The notes below the pieces were generated by a model that had not been told where the DNA came from, ran no database searches, and worked only from the letters and a program-made list of their open reading frames with translations. From Bacteroidales bacterium (GTDB lineage Bacteria; Bacteroidota; Bacteroidia; Bacteroidales; WCHB1-69), in NCBI GenBank assembly GCA_031257735.1, contig JAIROC010000583.1, positions 1 through 21,128 of the forward strand: 21,128 nt of DNA, in the 5' to 3' direction. The translations under genes and the position numbers were made by a program. This document shows positions 6,868-12,921 of the stretch, piece by piece (position 1 is the first letter of the stretch; each line of letters begins with the position of its first letter).

Positions 6868-7089
6868 ATGGATATAGTAACAATAATTGTATCGGCGATA
6901 TCGGGTATAGTTGGAGCATCATTTCCGACAATCATTTTTTTTCGTGCAAGCAAACGAAAACAAAATGCAGAAGCCGAGAGCGTTGAAGTATCAAACGATA
7001 AAGAACGCATCGAAATATATCACAAAATGGTGAAAGACTTGGAAGAATTTGTATGTTATTTCAAAAGTTGCAAAGAAAGAATTAAATAA
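6868..7089 (+). CDS. Holin-like small membrane protein
   Basis: 73 residues: an N-terminal TM segment (about 3-25), a basic boundary (RASKRKQ), then a charged helix (NAEAESVEVSNDKERIEIYHKMVKDLEEF) ending in CYFKSCKERIK. One TM plus cytoplasmic coiled coil just before spanin and peptidoglycan-degrading genes is common in lysis cassettes of Bacteroidota phages. Pore formation is inferred from place and topology; the sequence alone does not prove it. Confidence 0.5.
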   Translation: MDIVTIIVSAISGIVGASFPTIIFFRASKRKQNAEAESVEVSNDKERIEIYHKMVKDLEEFVCYFKSCKERIK

Positions 7090-7110
7090 AATTAAAAATT
7101 AAAAATTGGA

Positions 7111-7539
7111 ATGAGAAAGATAGTGTTTATATTCAGTTTGTTATGTTTTTGTGTGCTGGTTGGATGTACACCATCTCAACGTATTGCCCGCATCGCAGAA
7201 AAATATAATTTGAAACAATATGAAGAAATTATTTTTCGTGATACTATTATCGTAGAAGAGAAAATCTATTTGTTTGATACAAAAATAGATAGCGTTGGTA
7301 ATTTTCATCAACAGTATAACGATAGCGAAGTTTTTGGATACATTCATGATAGCATAGTACATATTGAACTTATCACAAAAGCTGATACTGTCTACATTGA
7401 GAAAGCTGTTGAAATAGAAACAATTAAAGTAGAAAAGATAGAGAAAACAAAAATACCATTATGGTTTCTTTTATTTTTTGGCTGCACGGTAATATGTTTT
7501 TGGCTATTTTGGATATATAGGGATAAGAAAGGTGAATGA
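7111..7539 (+). CDS. Unimolecular-spanin-like lipoprotein
   Basis: 142 residues. Residues 1-18 are a lipoprotein signal with lipobox LVGC, giving a lipidated Cys19. The middle (about 20-112) is polar and looks beta-rich, with many Ile/Val/Asp alternations. Residues about 115-135 form a C-terminal TM segment, then RDKKGE. An N-terminal outer-membrane lipid and a C-terminal inner-membrane anchor are the defining topology of u-spanins (phage T1 gp11 type), which join the two membranes during lysis; the length also fits. The stop overlaps the next start (ATGA at 7536-7539). Confidence 0.65.
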   Translation: MRKIVFIFSLLCFCVLVGCTPSQRIARIAEKYNLKQYEEIIFRDTIIVEEKIYLFDTKIDSVGNFHQQYNDSEVFGYIHDSIVHIELITKADTVYIEKAVEIETIKVEKIEKTKIPLWFLLFFGCTVICFWLFWIYRDKKGE

Positions 7540-8054
7540 AAAAGACAAAAATAAGACAATTTGCAGTAGAAAACAAATTAGTATTTGCACTTTTGAGCAT
7601 AAGTATAACATTTACAGTAGTAACAATCATAATTTTATACATCAGATTTAAGAAGATGAAAACAGCAACAGTCCCCTTAAAGGGCAAAGTAACAAGCAAA
7701 TTCGGTAAAAGAATTGCTCCGACATCAGGAGCATCAACAGAACACAACGGCGTTGATATAGCGGCAACAGTCGGAACGAAAATAGTATGTCCGTTGGATG
7801 GAGTAGTGTCGGATATAAATACGCATAAAACAGGAGGTAAACAGCTTATTATTAAGCATGTAAACGGATATAAAACAGGATACGCACATTTGAGCGGCTA
7901 CAATGTAGTAGTAGGAGAGAAAGTAAAACAAAATCAAGTGATTGCGTTTGTTGGAAACACGGGAGTATCTACGGGAGCGCATTTACATTTTACCGTAACC
8001 AATCCGCTTGGAATAAAAGTTAATCCGGAAGATTACTTCAATTTTGAAAATTAA
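7536..8054 (+). CDS. Membrane-anchored M23 peptidoglycan endopeptidase
   Basis: 172 residues. A TM segment at about 15-36 is followed by a complete M23 (LytM-type) domain. Zinc ligands are H70 and D74 (EHNGVDIA) and the second His of HLH (H149-L-H151); H118 (GYAHLS) is the other active-site His. GTKIVCPLDGVV and GNTGVSTGAHLHF are typical family blocks. It should cleave peptide cross-links in peptidoglycan. There is no cleavable signal peptide; the N-terminal TM would leave the enzyme facing the periplasm or fixed to a virion membrane. It overlaps the spanin-like gene by four bases and is followed by a glucosaminidase, so the two could attack both bond types. Confidence 0.85.
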   Translation: MKKTKIRQFAVENKLVFALLSISITFTVVTIIILYIRFKKMKTATVPLKGKVTSKFGKRIAPTSGASTEHNGVDIAATVGTKIVCPLDGVVSDINTHKTGGKQLIIKHVNGYKTGYAHLSGYNVVVGEKVKQNQVIAFVGNTGVSTGAHLHFTVTNPLGIKVNPEDYFNFEN

Positions 8055-8062
8055 AAATTGTT

Positions 8063-8599
8063 ATGGATTATAAGGAGCAATATATCAGCGCTATGTGGGG
8101 AGCAATTCAAGAAACGGACTTGAAAGGTTCGTTTCCGTCTGTTGTGATTGCGCAAGGAGCTGTAGAAAGTAATTGGGGACGCTCTGACTTATCAACAAAA
8201 TATAACAATTACTTTGGAATTAAGAAAGGAAGCGATTGGACAGGTAAAGTTGTCAATATGCAAACAGGAGAGGTCTATGATGGTCAAACTGTGTCTGTTA
8301 GTTCATATTTTCGAGTTTACAATAACATAGAACAGTCATTGAGAGACAGAATATCGTTATTGGAAAAGCATTATACAAAAGCTTTATCCTCAACAACTCC
8401 CGAGGCTCAAATAGCTGCTCTGTCCGGGTATGCAACCGCACCCAATTATTACAATACGGTAATATCTATCATAGATGATAACAATTTAAGAAATTTTGAT
8501 AATATAAAATACATGAAAGCAAATACAACCTATTCAATATTTTTAGCGCTGGGTATCGCTGTAGTAGCCTTATCAGCCTACAAACTGTTTAAAAAGTAA
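8063..8599 (+). CDS. GH73-type N-acetylglucosaminidase with C-terminal anchor
   Basis: 178 residues. Residues about 5-150 match the FlgJ/LytG-type glucosaminidase fold: IAQGAVESNWGRS with catalytic Glu at about 35, then NNYFGIK, and ATAPNYYNTV near 132-141. It should hydrolyse the glycan backbone of peptidoglycan. Residues about 157-175 are a TM segment ending FKK. No signal peptide is present. The C-terminal anchor with basic tail matches the virion-type proteins of this element rather than ordinary endolysins, so it may ride in the particle and act in entry, as the PRD1 virion transglycosylase P7 does. A role in lysis is the alternative. Confidence 0.75.
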   Translation: MDYKEQYISAMWGAIQETDLKGSFPSVVIAQGAVESNWGRSDLSTKYNNYFGIKKGSDWTGKVVNMQTGEVYDGQTVSVSSYFRVYNNIEQSLRDRISLLEKHYTKALSSTTPEAQIAALSGYATAPNYYNTVISIIDDNNLRNFDNIKYMKANTTYSIFLALGIAVVALSAYKLFKK

Positions 8600-8641
8600 T
8601 TAAAAATTAAAAATTATATAAACATTTAAAATTAAAAACAA

Positions 8642-8785
8642 ATGGCAAAAAGGACAAAAAAAGAACTGAGTCAAATGGGTAAAAAAATTACCGCAGAAGC
8701 AAAACGTATTAGAAAAGCACACCCGTCGATGAAATGGCAAACAGCTATGAAACAAGCAGGTAAGAATTTACGTGGAAAACTTTAA
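8642..8785 (+). CDS. Small very basic protein (47 aa), probable DNA-binding virion protein
   Basis: ATG at 8642, 47 residues. The sequence is rich in Lys and Arg (MAKRTKKELSQMGKK...) and contains HPSMKWQTAMKQAGK. The W..A.K.A pattern recurs in the next gene (TWGQALKKANK), so they may be related. Small basic proteins of this kind condense genomes in several small phages; this is an inference. It starts after the glucosaminidase and an 18-base AT linker. The high charge and motif shared with its neighbour support it as real. Confidence 0.6.
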   Translation: MAKRTKKELSQMGKKITAEAKRIRKAHPSMKWQTAMKQAGKNLRGKL

Positions 8786-8789
8786 TCGT

Positions 8790-9059
8790 ATGAAAGCAAA
8801 GTCAAAAGTTAAACAATTAAAGTTAAGGTTTGACAAAAGAGGAGAGAACTCGACGCGTGCGAGTTCTCTTTTGTCGAAATCAAAAGAGGAGTGGACAAAA
8901 CTGTTTGAACAGGAAGTCAAAAGAGAAAAAGAAAAAAAGAATCCCAAAATGCCGTCTGCCGCAAAACGCGCAAGTCGTCGCTATAAATCAAAGCGTTTGA
9001 CTTGGGGACAGGCATTGAAAAAAGCTAACAAAATAAACAAGAAAAAAAAGGCACGATAA
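8790..9059 (+). CDS. Basic protein (89 aa), possible genome-condensing protein
   Basis: ATG at 8790 gives 89 residues; a GTG at 8772 would add six and overlap the preceding gene by 14 bases, so I prefer the ATG. The protein is dominated by Lys and Arg, with SAAKRASRRYKSKR and TWGQALKKANKINKKKKAR at the end. Its W..A.K.A pattern repeats that of the 47-residue neighbour. A strong hairpin at 8832-8875 lies within the reading frame. It is the last gene of the virion/lysis run. Nucleic-acid binding is likely from composition; the exact role is unknown. Confidence 0.6.
   Translation: MKAKSKVKQLKLRFDKRGENSTRASSLLSKSKEEWTKLFEQEVKREKEKKNPKMPSAAKRASRRYKSKRLTWGQALKKANKINKKKKAR
8832..8875. repeat. Large imperfect hairpin inside a basic-protein gene
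   Basis: Left arms GACAAAAG (8832-8839) and AGAACTCG (8845-8852) pair with CGAGTTCT (8860-8867) and CTTTTGTC (8868-8875). There is a five-base bulge AGGAG in the left arm and a loop of ACGCGTG, itself containing the palindrome ACGCGT. Sixteen base pairs in an AT-rich coding region is unusual. No T-run follows, so it is not a clear terminator. It could be a single-strand origin, packaging signal or protein-binding site. Confidence 0.55.
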
Positions 9060-9140
9060 TTGTTGTAAACATAATAGAAATAAATGTGATACAACATGCA
9101 ATAAGTTAAATTTTTTTTAAGTTATATCGTGGAAAAAGTG

Positions 9141-9148
9141 TACCTTTG
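9141..9148 (+). promoter_or_regulatory. Bacteroidota -7 element upstream of the toxin-antitoxin genes
   Basis: TACCTTTG fits the TAnnTTTG -7 element of Bacteroidota sigma-ABfr promoters and lies 16 bases before the start at 9164. No convincing -33 TTTG is seen at the right distance. The region 9060-9140 is AT-rich with a run of T and no gene. Confidence 0.5.
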
Positions 9149-9163
9149 CAGAACTTAAAAAAG

Positions 9164-9325
9164 ATGATAGTTACATTTGAGAAAAAGTATTTAGAGGAGT
9201 TATGGAAGTTTGGAAAGACATTAAGAGTAAACAATAAATATAGAGTTGAATTTATTGTAAAAAAAGACTTTCCAAGTATAACTATCTGTAATATAACAGA
9301 ATTGTCAAACCATTATAAAAAATAG
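9164..9325 (+). CDS. HigB/RelE-type toxin with a large internal deletion (53 aa)
   Basis: ATG at 9164, 53 residues. The start (MIVTFEKKYLEELWKFGKT) matches the N-terminus of the roughly 100-residue HigB-like toxins common in Bacteroidota. The remainder (LRVNNKYRVEF, then SITICNITELSNHYK) matches their C-terminal strands and closing NHYK. The middle of the family, about 45 residues including the long helices and the KG...S segment, is absent with the frame intact. An antitoxin gene begins three bases after the stop, in the normal HigBA order. A functional mRNA endonuclease seems unlikely; a remnant or a repurposed regulator is possible. Confidence 0.65.
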   Translation: MIVTFEKKYLEELWKFGKTLRVNNKYRVEFIVKKDFPSITICNITELSNHYKK

Positions 9326-9327
9326 AC

Positions 9328-9642
9328 ATGAAAGAAATGAGATGCTCAAGAAACATACACCCTGGCGGGATGATAAAGGAAGAGATAGAATATCGTAAGC
9401 TATCCAAAAGAGAGTTATCAAAGAAAATGGATATTTCATATAAGTTATTCACTGATATACTGAATGAAAAGAAACCATTGACAGAAGATATAGCCGTAAA
9501 ATTAGAGAAAGTTTTAGGCATACCAGCCTATTTTTATATGAGTATACAAGTAGATTATAATATTCGGGCATTAGAAGAAAATAAAAAACATGTGAAATTG
9601 CTTGAAAAGTTACGTAATTTGGGAAAAAATGTAGCTTTGTGA
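9328..9642 (+). CDS. higA: HigA-like antitoxin, copy 1
   Basis: 104 residues with the HigA-type XRE helix-turn-helix: HPGGMIKEEIEYRKLSKREL, then a recognition region SYKLFTDILNEKKPLTEDIAVKLEKVLGIPA, then a C-terminal helix. HPG...KEE followed by LTE.A..LE...GIPA is typical of HigA antitoxins, which bind the toxin and repress the operon. It starts two bases after the shortened toxin gene. It is nearly collinear with copy 2, which begins in overlap with its stop (TGATG at 9640-9644). Confidence 0.75.
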   Translation: MKEMRCSRNIHPGGMIKEEIEYRKLSKRELSKKMDISYKLFTDILNEKKPLTEDIAVKLEKVLGIPAYFYMSIQVDYNIRALEENKKHVKLLEKLRNLGKNVAL

Positions 9643-9956
9643 TGGAAGAATTTAGATGTTCAAGGAACATACACCCAGGAGAGGTTATGGAAAGAGAAAG
9701 AAAGTATTTAAAAATTAGCAAGATAGAATTATCTAAAGAACTTGGAATATCTTATAAATCATTATGTAATATATTGAATGAAAAACAATCGGTTACATCA
9801 GATATTGCATTACAATTTGAAGCTATTACCGGATTTTCAGCTAATACGTTAATGAAATTTCAGATTAATTACGATATTCGGGCGTTGAAAGAAAAAAAAC
9901 AGCACGTAAAGTTGCTGGAAAAGTTGCGGACATTAAGAAAGTCAGTATCATTGTAG
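9642..9956 (+). CDS. HigA-like antitoxin, copy 2
   Basis: 104 residues counted from the ATG at 9642; a GTG three bases earlier is possible. It opens with EEFRCSRNIHPGEV, almost the same as copy 1 (RCSRNIHPGGM), and keeps the helix-turn-helix and the C-terminal YDIRALKEKKQHVKLLEKLR, which in copy 1 reads YNIRALEENKKHVKLLEKLR. The two copies clearly arose by tandem duplication. No toxin gene accompanies it, so it may act as a free regulator or neutralise toxins encoded elsewhere. Confidence 0.7.
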   Translation: MEEFRCSRNIHPGEVMERERKYLKISKIELSKELGISYKSLCNILNEKQSVTSDIALQFEAITGFSANTLMKFQINYDIRALKEKKQHVKLLEKLRTLRKSVSL

Positions 9957-9968
9957 ATAAAAGAAAAA

Positions 9969-10307
9969 ATGAAAAATATTATTAGCAGTAAAAATTTTGG
10001 GTATTATCCAACCCATCCGGGAGGAATTTTAAAAGACGAATTAAAATGTAGAAAAATCAAGGATATTGATTTTTCCAAACAAATCGAAATTGATTATTCA
10101 GTATTGAAAAATATACTAAATAAAAAATCTCCGATAACGGCAGAAATAGCTATATTAATAGAAACGGTATTAAATATAGATGCAACAATTTGGATAAATC
10201 TACAATCAAGATATGATTTGCAAATTGCAACGAAAAGTAAAAGATTAATCAATAAGGTAGAAAAAATCCGAAAAAAGGTCAAAGAAAGAGAGTTATCAAA
10301 TAATTAA
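9969..10307 (+). CDS. HigA-like antitoxin, copy 3 (diverged)
   Basis: 112 residues. THPGGILKDELKCRKIKDIDFSKQ and the following helices keep the HigA pattern (ITAEIAILIETVLNIDATIWINLQSRYDLQ), which is closer to the usual chromosomal HigA ending than copies 1 and 2. It is more diverged from those two than they are from each other. The gene lies 12 bases after copy 2 and 11 before a DUF5618-like gene, so it might pair with that protein; this is inference only. Confidence 0.65.
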   Translation: MKNIISSKNFGYYPTHPGGILKDELKCRKIKDIDFSKQIEIDYSVLKNILNKKSPITAEIAILIETVLNIDATIWINLQSRYDLQIATKSKRLINKVEKIRKKVKERELSNN

Positions 10308-10318
10308 AATAAATAAAA

Positions 10319-10828
10319 ATGTCGAATATAAAAGAGAGAAAAAGTAGTGAAAGTGAAAAAAGTATTTTCAATAAGAAAGTAAAAGCTATCGAAAAAGGGA
10401 ATTATACGCCCAAAGAAAGACAACAGGCATTACGAGAATTGTATTATACTGAAGCCATTAGGTACATGGAAAATGCAAAAAAGTTATTGGTGGATGTACC
10501 CATTGATAACGGACATTATTTAGACACAAAATATGTTCGTTCAGCCTGCGGGATTGCGTACAGCGGAGTGTTAGTGGCTTTGGATGGTTATTCCAGAATA
10601 ATAAATTATCAGTCAAAAAGTAAAAAACCGAGAGAAAGAAAATCTATTGAATATTATCAAGGAATGCTAAGTCAAATAAATGGTAAAATTTTTATGGATT
10701 TAAATTCAGCATATAATCATTTGCATTTATTGGGATATTATGATGGAGAAACAAGCATTAAAACAACAAAAATAGGCTTTGAATTAGCGTATAAAATAAT
10801 CAATGTAGTAAAACCAATTAAAAATTAA
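10319..10828 (+). CDS. DUF5618-like protein
   Basis: 169 residues. About 40 charged residues precede a helical domain with TEAIRYMENAKKLL, then DTKYVRSACGIAYSGVLVALDGY, RKSIEYYQGMLSQI and LGYYDGETSIK. I recognise this as the Bacteroidota DUF5618 pattern; its all-helical character and Y..NAK..L start recall HEPN-type proteins, but the RNase motif R.{4,6}H is not evident. It follows three antitoxin-like genes, so it may belong to a toxin-antitoxin-related module. Its biochemical function is not known to me. Confidence 0.6.
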   Translation: MSNIKERKSSESEKSIFNKKVKAIEKGNYTPKERQQALRELYYTEAIRYMENAKKLLVDVPIDNGHYLDTKYVRSACGIAYSGVLVALDGYSRIINYQSKSKKPRERKSIEYYQGMLSQINGKIFMDLNSAYNHLHLLGYYDGETSIKTTKIGFELAYKIINVVKPIKN

Positions 10829-10846
10829 AATAGTGATATATGGATT

Positions 10847-11095
10847 ATGACACAAGAAGAATTAAACAGAATAAAAGAGCTTCATTCAAAGATAAAAGAT
10901 AAAACAATTACACAAAAAGAAAAAGATGAATTTGTTGAAATCTTTTATAATAATAACGAAATCAATGATATAGCATATAACGCCTATAAAGAAAAAAAAT
11001 TTGCAGACTCAGTTATTCGAACTTGCATTACAATTGGAGGTATTATTCTTACAGATATTCTATTAAACAAAATTATAGAAAACAATAATAAATAA
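10847..11095 (+). CDS. Small membrane protein, convergent paralogue A
   Basis: 82 residues: a charged helical N-terminus (MTQEELNRIKELHSKIKDKT, then KEKDEFVEIFYNN) followed by a hydrophobic segment (about 56-76, CITIGGIILTDILL) and a polar end. It is clearly paralogous to the leftward gene at 11100-11342, whose stop faces it across four bases. The similarity extends to the DNA, so the pair forms a diverged inverted repeat. The function is unknown; superinfection exclusion or holin-like roles would fit a small protein with one membrane segment but have no direct support. Confidence 0.55.
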   Translation: MTQEELNRIKELHSKIKDKTITQKEKDEFVEIFYNNNEINDIAYNAYKEKKFADSVIRTCITIGGIILTDILLNKIIENNNK

Positions 11096-11099
11096 TGTG

Positions 11100-11342
11100 T
11101 CATTTATTTTCTATAGCCTCTCTTATTAGAATGCCGGCAAAAATAATTCCACCAAGAGTAATACAAGTTCTGATTATTGCATCAACAAATTCATTTTTTC
11201 TATAGGATTTGTATGATTTTTCAGACAATACATTATTCCGATAAAAAATTTCAACAAACTCATCTTTTTCTATTTGTGTGATTGTTTTATTTTCGATTTT
11301 GTTATAAAGTTCTCTTATTCTGTTTAATTCTGTTTGTGTCAT
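11100..11342 (-). CDS. Small membrane protein, convergent paralogue B
   Basis: 80 residues from the ATG at 11342, chosen because MTQTELNRIRELYNKIENKT lines up with the start of its plus-strand relative; the reading frame stays open upstream but with no matching sequence. The motif EKDEFVEIFYRNN and the segment CITLGGIIFAGILI also match. It is preceded five bases upstream by a 29-residue membrane peptide. Opposite orientation places it in the repressor-side operon, while its twin belongs to the other transcription unit. Confidence 0.55.
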   Translation of the reverse strand: MTQTELNRIRELYNKIENKTITQIEKDEFVEIFYRNNVLSEKSYKSYRKNEFVDAIIRTCITLGGIIFAGILIREAIENK

Positions 11343-11347
11343 TTTAG

Positions 11348-11437
11348 TTATTTGTCTATCACGGGTGTAACGGTGATAAATACGGCACATATTGCCATCA
11401 TTCCGACGAATATACTTATTATTATTACATAATCCAT
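11348..11437 (-). CDS. Possible 29-residue membrane peptide
   Basis: ATG at 11437 to TAA at 11348-11350 encodes MDYVIIISIFVGMMAICAVF followed by ITVTPVIDK: a single hydrophobic span with a short polar end. It lies five bases upstream of paralogue B, and the two would be co-transcribed. It is too short for any family assignment and might be a leader peptide or a chance frame. It is reported because the hydrophobicity and spacing look gene-like. Confidence 0.3.
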   Translation of the reverse strand: MDYVIIISIFVGMMAICAVFITVTPVIDK

Positions 11438-11494
11438 ACCACTATTTTATTTGAAAATTGAAAATACTTTTTTATTGTTTTTTTCTTTATAATA

Positions 11495-11875
11495 TTATAT
11501 ATAGTCAAGAAATATCACTTTATCCTTATCTATCTGATAAATTTTGTAATGTTTTAAATCAACTATGTAAATAAAATTTTTCTCTATAGCATTTGTGATA
11601 TAACTCATTGAGATAAATAGTTTTTTCTTATTTCTTGTGTAAGCAAGAATAGTAAAATTACGTTTGTCAGTTCTTTGTTTGTTTGGTATTTTTGGAACTA
11701 ACGGATTTCTTCTCAATACCTGAACTGCGTAGTGTGCATTATCATTCAACTTTTGGGAATATTTTTCTGTTGGAGTTTTTATTTCCAATAAACGGATTGC
11801 ATCTAAAAAGTTCTTATAATATTTTTTAACTGCAACAATATTTTTTACATGTTTTTTTAATGATTTGAATTTCAT
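11495..11875 (-). CDS. Unknown protein, lysogeny-side paralogue 1
   Basis: 126 residues, basic, no TM or signal. The first 60 residues are Lys-rich helices; then TPTEKYSQKLNDNAHYAVQVL, RNKKKLFISMSYITNAIEK and YIVDLKHYKIYQI. The second half parallels the gene at 11953-12333 (NRKKRMFYFLVFDNNFFET, HYIVDLKEKQCYNI), so the two are related. The family is unknown to me. It lies between the repressor gene and the small membrane gene on the minus strand, a position where temperate phages often keep accessory or exclusion genes. Confidence 0.5.
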   Translation of the reverse strand: MKFKSLKKHVKNIVAVKKYYKNFLDAIRLLEIKTPTEKYSQKLNDNAHYAVQVLRRNPLVPKIPNKQRTDKRNFTILAYTRNKKKLFISMSYITNAIEKNFIYIVDLKHYKIYQIDKDKVIFLDYI

Positions 11876-11952
11876 TTTGATACTTTTTTTATTTCTTTTA
11901 TTTTTTTCTAACGCAGAAAAAAAAAATTATTGTACGGATGATTTCAATTCTT

Positions 11953-12333
11953 TTATTTATTTAATTCAAACATTATATTATAGCATTGCTTTTCCTTTAA
12001 ATCAACAATATAGTGGTGTGCAGGTATTTGAGAATTTCTCATAAGATATTGACTTGTTTCAAAAAAATTATTATCGAATACTAAAAAATAGAACATTCTT
12101 TTTTTTCGATTGCCGTAGCAATAAAATACACGACTGTCTTTCGATTTTTGTGTTGATTTTATTATGATGTCAGCGTTTTTTAGTAGCGTTTCAGCAGCTA
12201 TTATTTTATCTCTTGTTTTAGGACTGTATTCCCCTATATGTTTGGGTATCATTATCCCTGTGTTACTTTTATTGAAGTTAAAATTGATAGTAACACGGTT
12301 AATGTCAATGAATGATTTTATTATTGAAAACAT
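11953..12333 (-). CDS. Unknown protein, lysogeny-side paralogue 2
   Basis: 126 residues, the same length as paralogue 1. Shared landmarks are a SP.TR/TPTE-type turn, a helix, K/RKK.LF/MF strands and Y.VDLK..K.Y.I near the C-terminus. The N-terminus (MFSIIKSFIDINRVTINFNF) differs. It is 38 bases downstream of the repressor gene on the same strand, so expression during lysogeny is likely. No catalytic motif is visible. Confidence 0.5.
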   Translation of the reverse strand: MFSIIKSFIDINRVTINFNFNKSNTGIMIPKHIGEYSPKTRDKIIAAETLLKNADIIIKSTQKSKDSRVFYCYGNRKKRMFYFLVFDNNFFETSQYLMRNSQIPAHHYIVDLKEKQCYNIMFELNK

Positions 12334-12371
12334 TTTCTATTTATTTTTTTTATAATTTATTGTATATCAGT

Positions 12372-12791
12372 TTATTTTTTATCTAATATGGATAGTAGCT
12401 TATTTATTTGGGCGTCTTTTTCTTTTATTTGGGCGTCTTTTTCTTTTATTTGGGCGTCTTTTTCTTTTATTCTTTCTTCTAATATATCTATTTGTGCACG
12501 CAAAACGTCCGGACTATCACTGTAATAATGTCGGTTGTCAATGTTAGCATGATTAAGATTATTTCCAAATATACTATTGTCTCCAATAGATATATTTTTC
12601 TGTGTATCATCAAGAAAAAACGAAATGTTTTTGTTTAGTTTTTCGGATAATTCTAACAGAAAAGACACTTTTATATCATCAGCAGATAGCTTTTGTTGTA
12701 AGTTTTGTTCCGATATGTTAAGTAATCTTGCTACTTCTCTGAGCGAAATTTCGCACAACTTTAATTTTTCTCTTAATTTTTTTCCGTTCAT
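12372..12791 (-). CDS. XRE-family phage repressor with repeat-built coiled coil
   Basis: 139 residues from the ATG at 12791 (a TTG six bases earlier is possible). Residues about 1-60 form an XRE-type helix-turn-helix (LREVARLLNISEQNLQQKL, then FLLELSEKLNKNISFFL). A linker (ISIGDNSIFGNN) leads to a C-terminal coiled coil built of IKEKDAQ repeated three times, encoded by 21-base tandem repeats. Divergent orientation to a Cro-like gene and position before the replication operon make this the likely lysogeny repressor. There is no LexA-like peptidase domain, so induction must work differently from lambda CI. Confidence 0.7.
   Translation of the reverse strand: MNGKKLREKLKLCEISLREVARLLNISEQNLQQKLSADDIKVSFLLELSEKLNKNISFFLDDTQKNISIGDNSIFGNNLNHANIDNRHYYSDSPDVLRAQIDILEERIKEKDAQIKEKDAQIKEKDAQINKLLSILDKK
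12406..12468 (-). repeat. Three 21-base tandem repeats in the repressor gene
   Basis: The unit, read on the plus strand, begins ATTTGGGCGTC and ends TTTCTTTT; three copies (12406-12426, 12427-12447, 12448-12468) are identical by eye, with a partial fourth. Each encodes one IKEKDAQ heptad on the minus strand. Identical copies at DNA level suggest recent expansion, so repeat number may vary between strains and change coiled-coil length. Confidence 0.8.
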
Positions 12792-12827
12792 TGTCAATTA
12801 GTTAAATAAAAATCGTATTTGATTGAA

Positions 12828-12835
12828 CAAATTTA
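12828..12835 (-). promoter_or_regulatory. -7 element of the repressor promoter
   Basis: On the minus strand the sequence is TAAATTTG, matching TAnnTTTG, 36 bases before the repressor ATG. It lies in the 130-base region between the divergent repressor and Cro-like genes, where operators would be expected. No obvious perfect palindromic operator was found by eye. Confidence 0.45.
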
Positions 12836-12870
12836 TTTGCATTTTTGTTTATCAGATAAATATTTTTGTG

Positions 12871-12878
12871 TACTTTTG
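12871..12878 (+). promoter_or_regulatory. -7 element of the early-operon promoter
   Basis: TACTTTTG matches TAnnTTTG and lies 43 bases before the Cro-like start at 12922. A TTTG at 12844-12847 could be the -33 element, at a spacing slightly longer than usual. This would drive the rightward early operon and be the main target of the repressor. Confidence 0.55.
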
Positions 12879-12921
12879 CAAAAATTTTTCGTTGTAAAGA
12901 TACTCAAAAAAAGAATATAAA

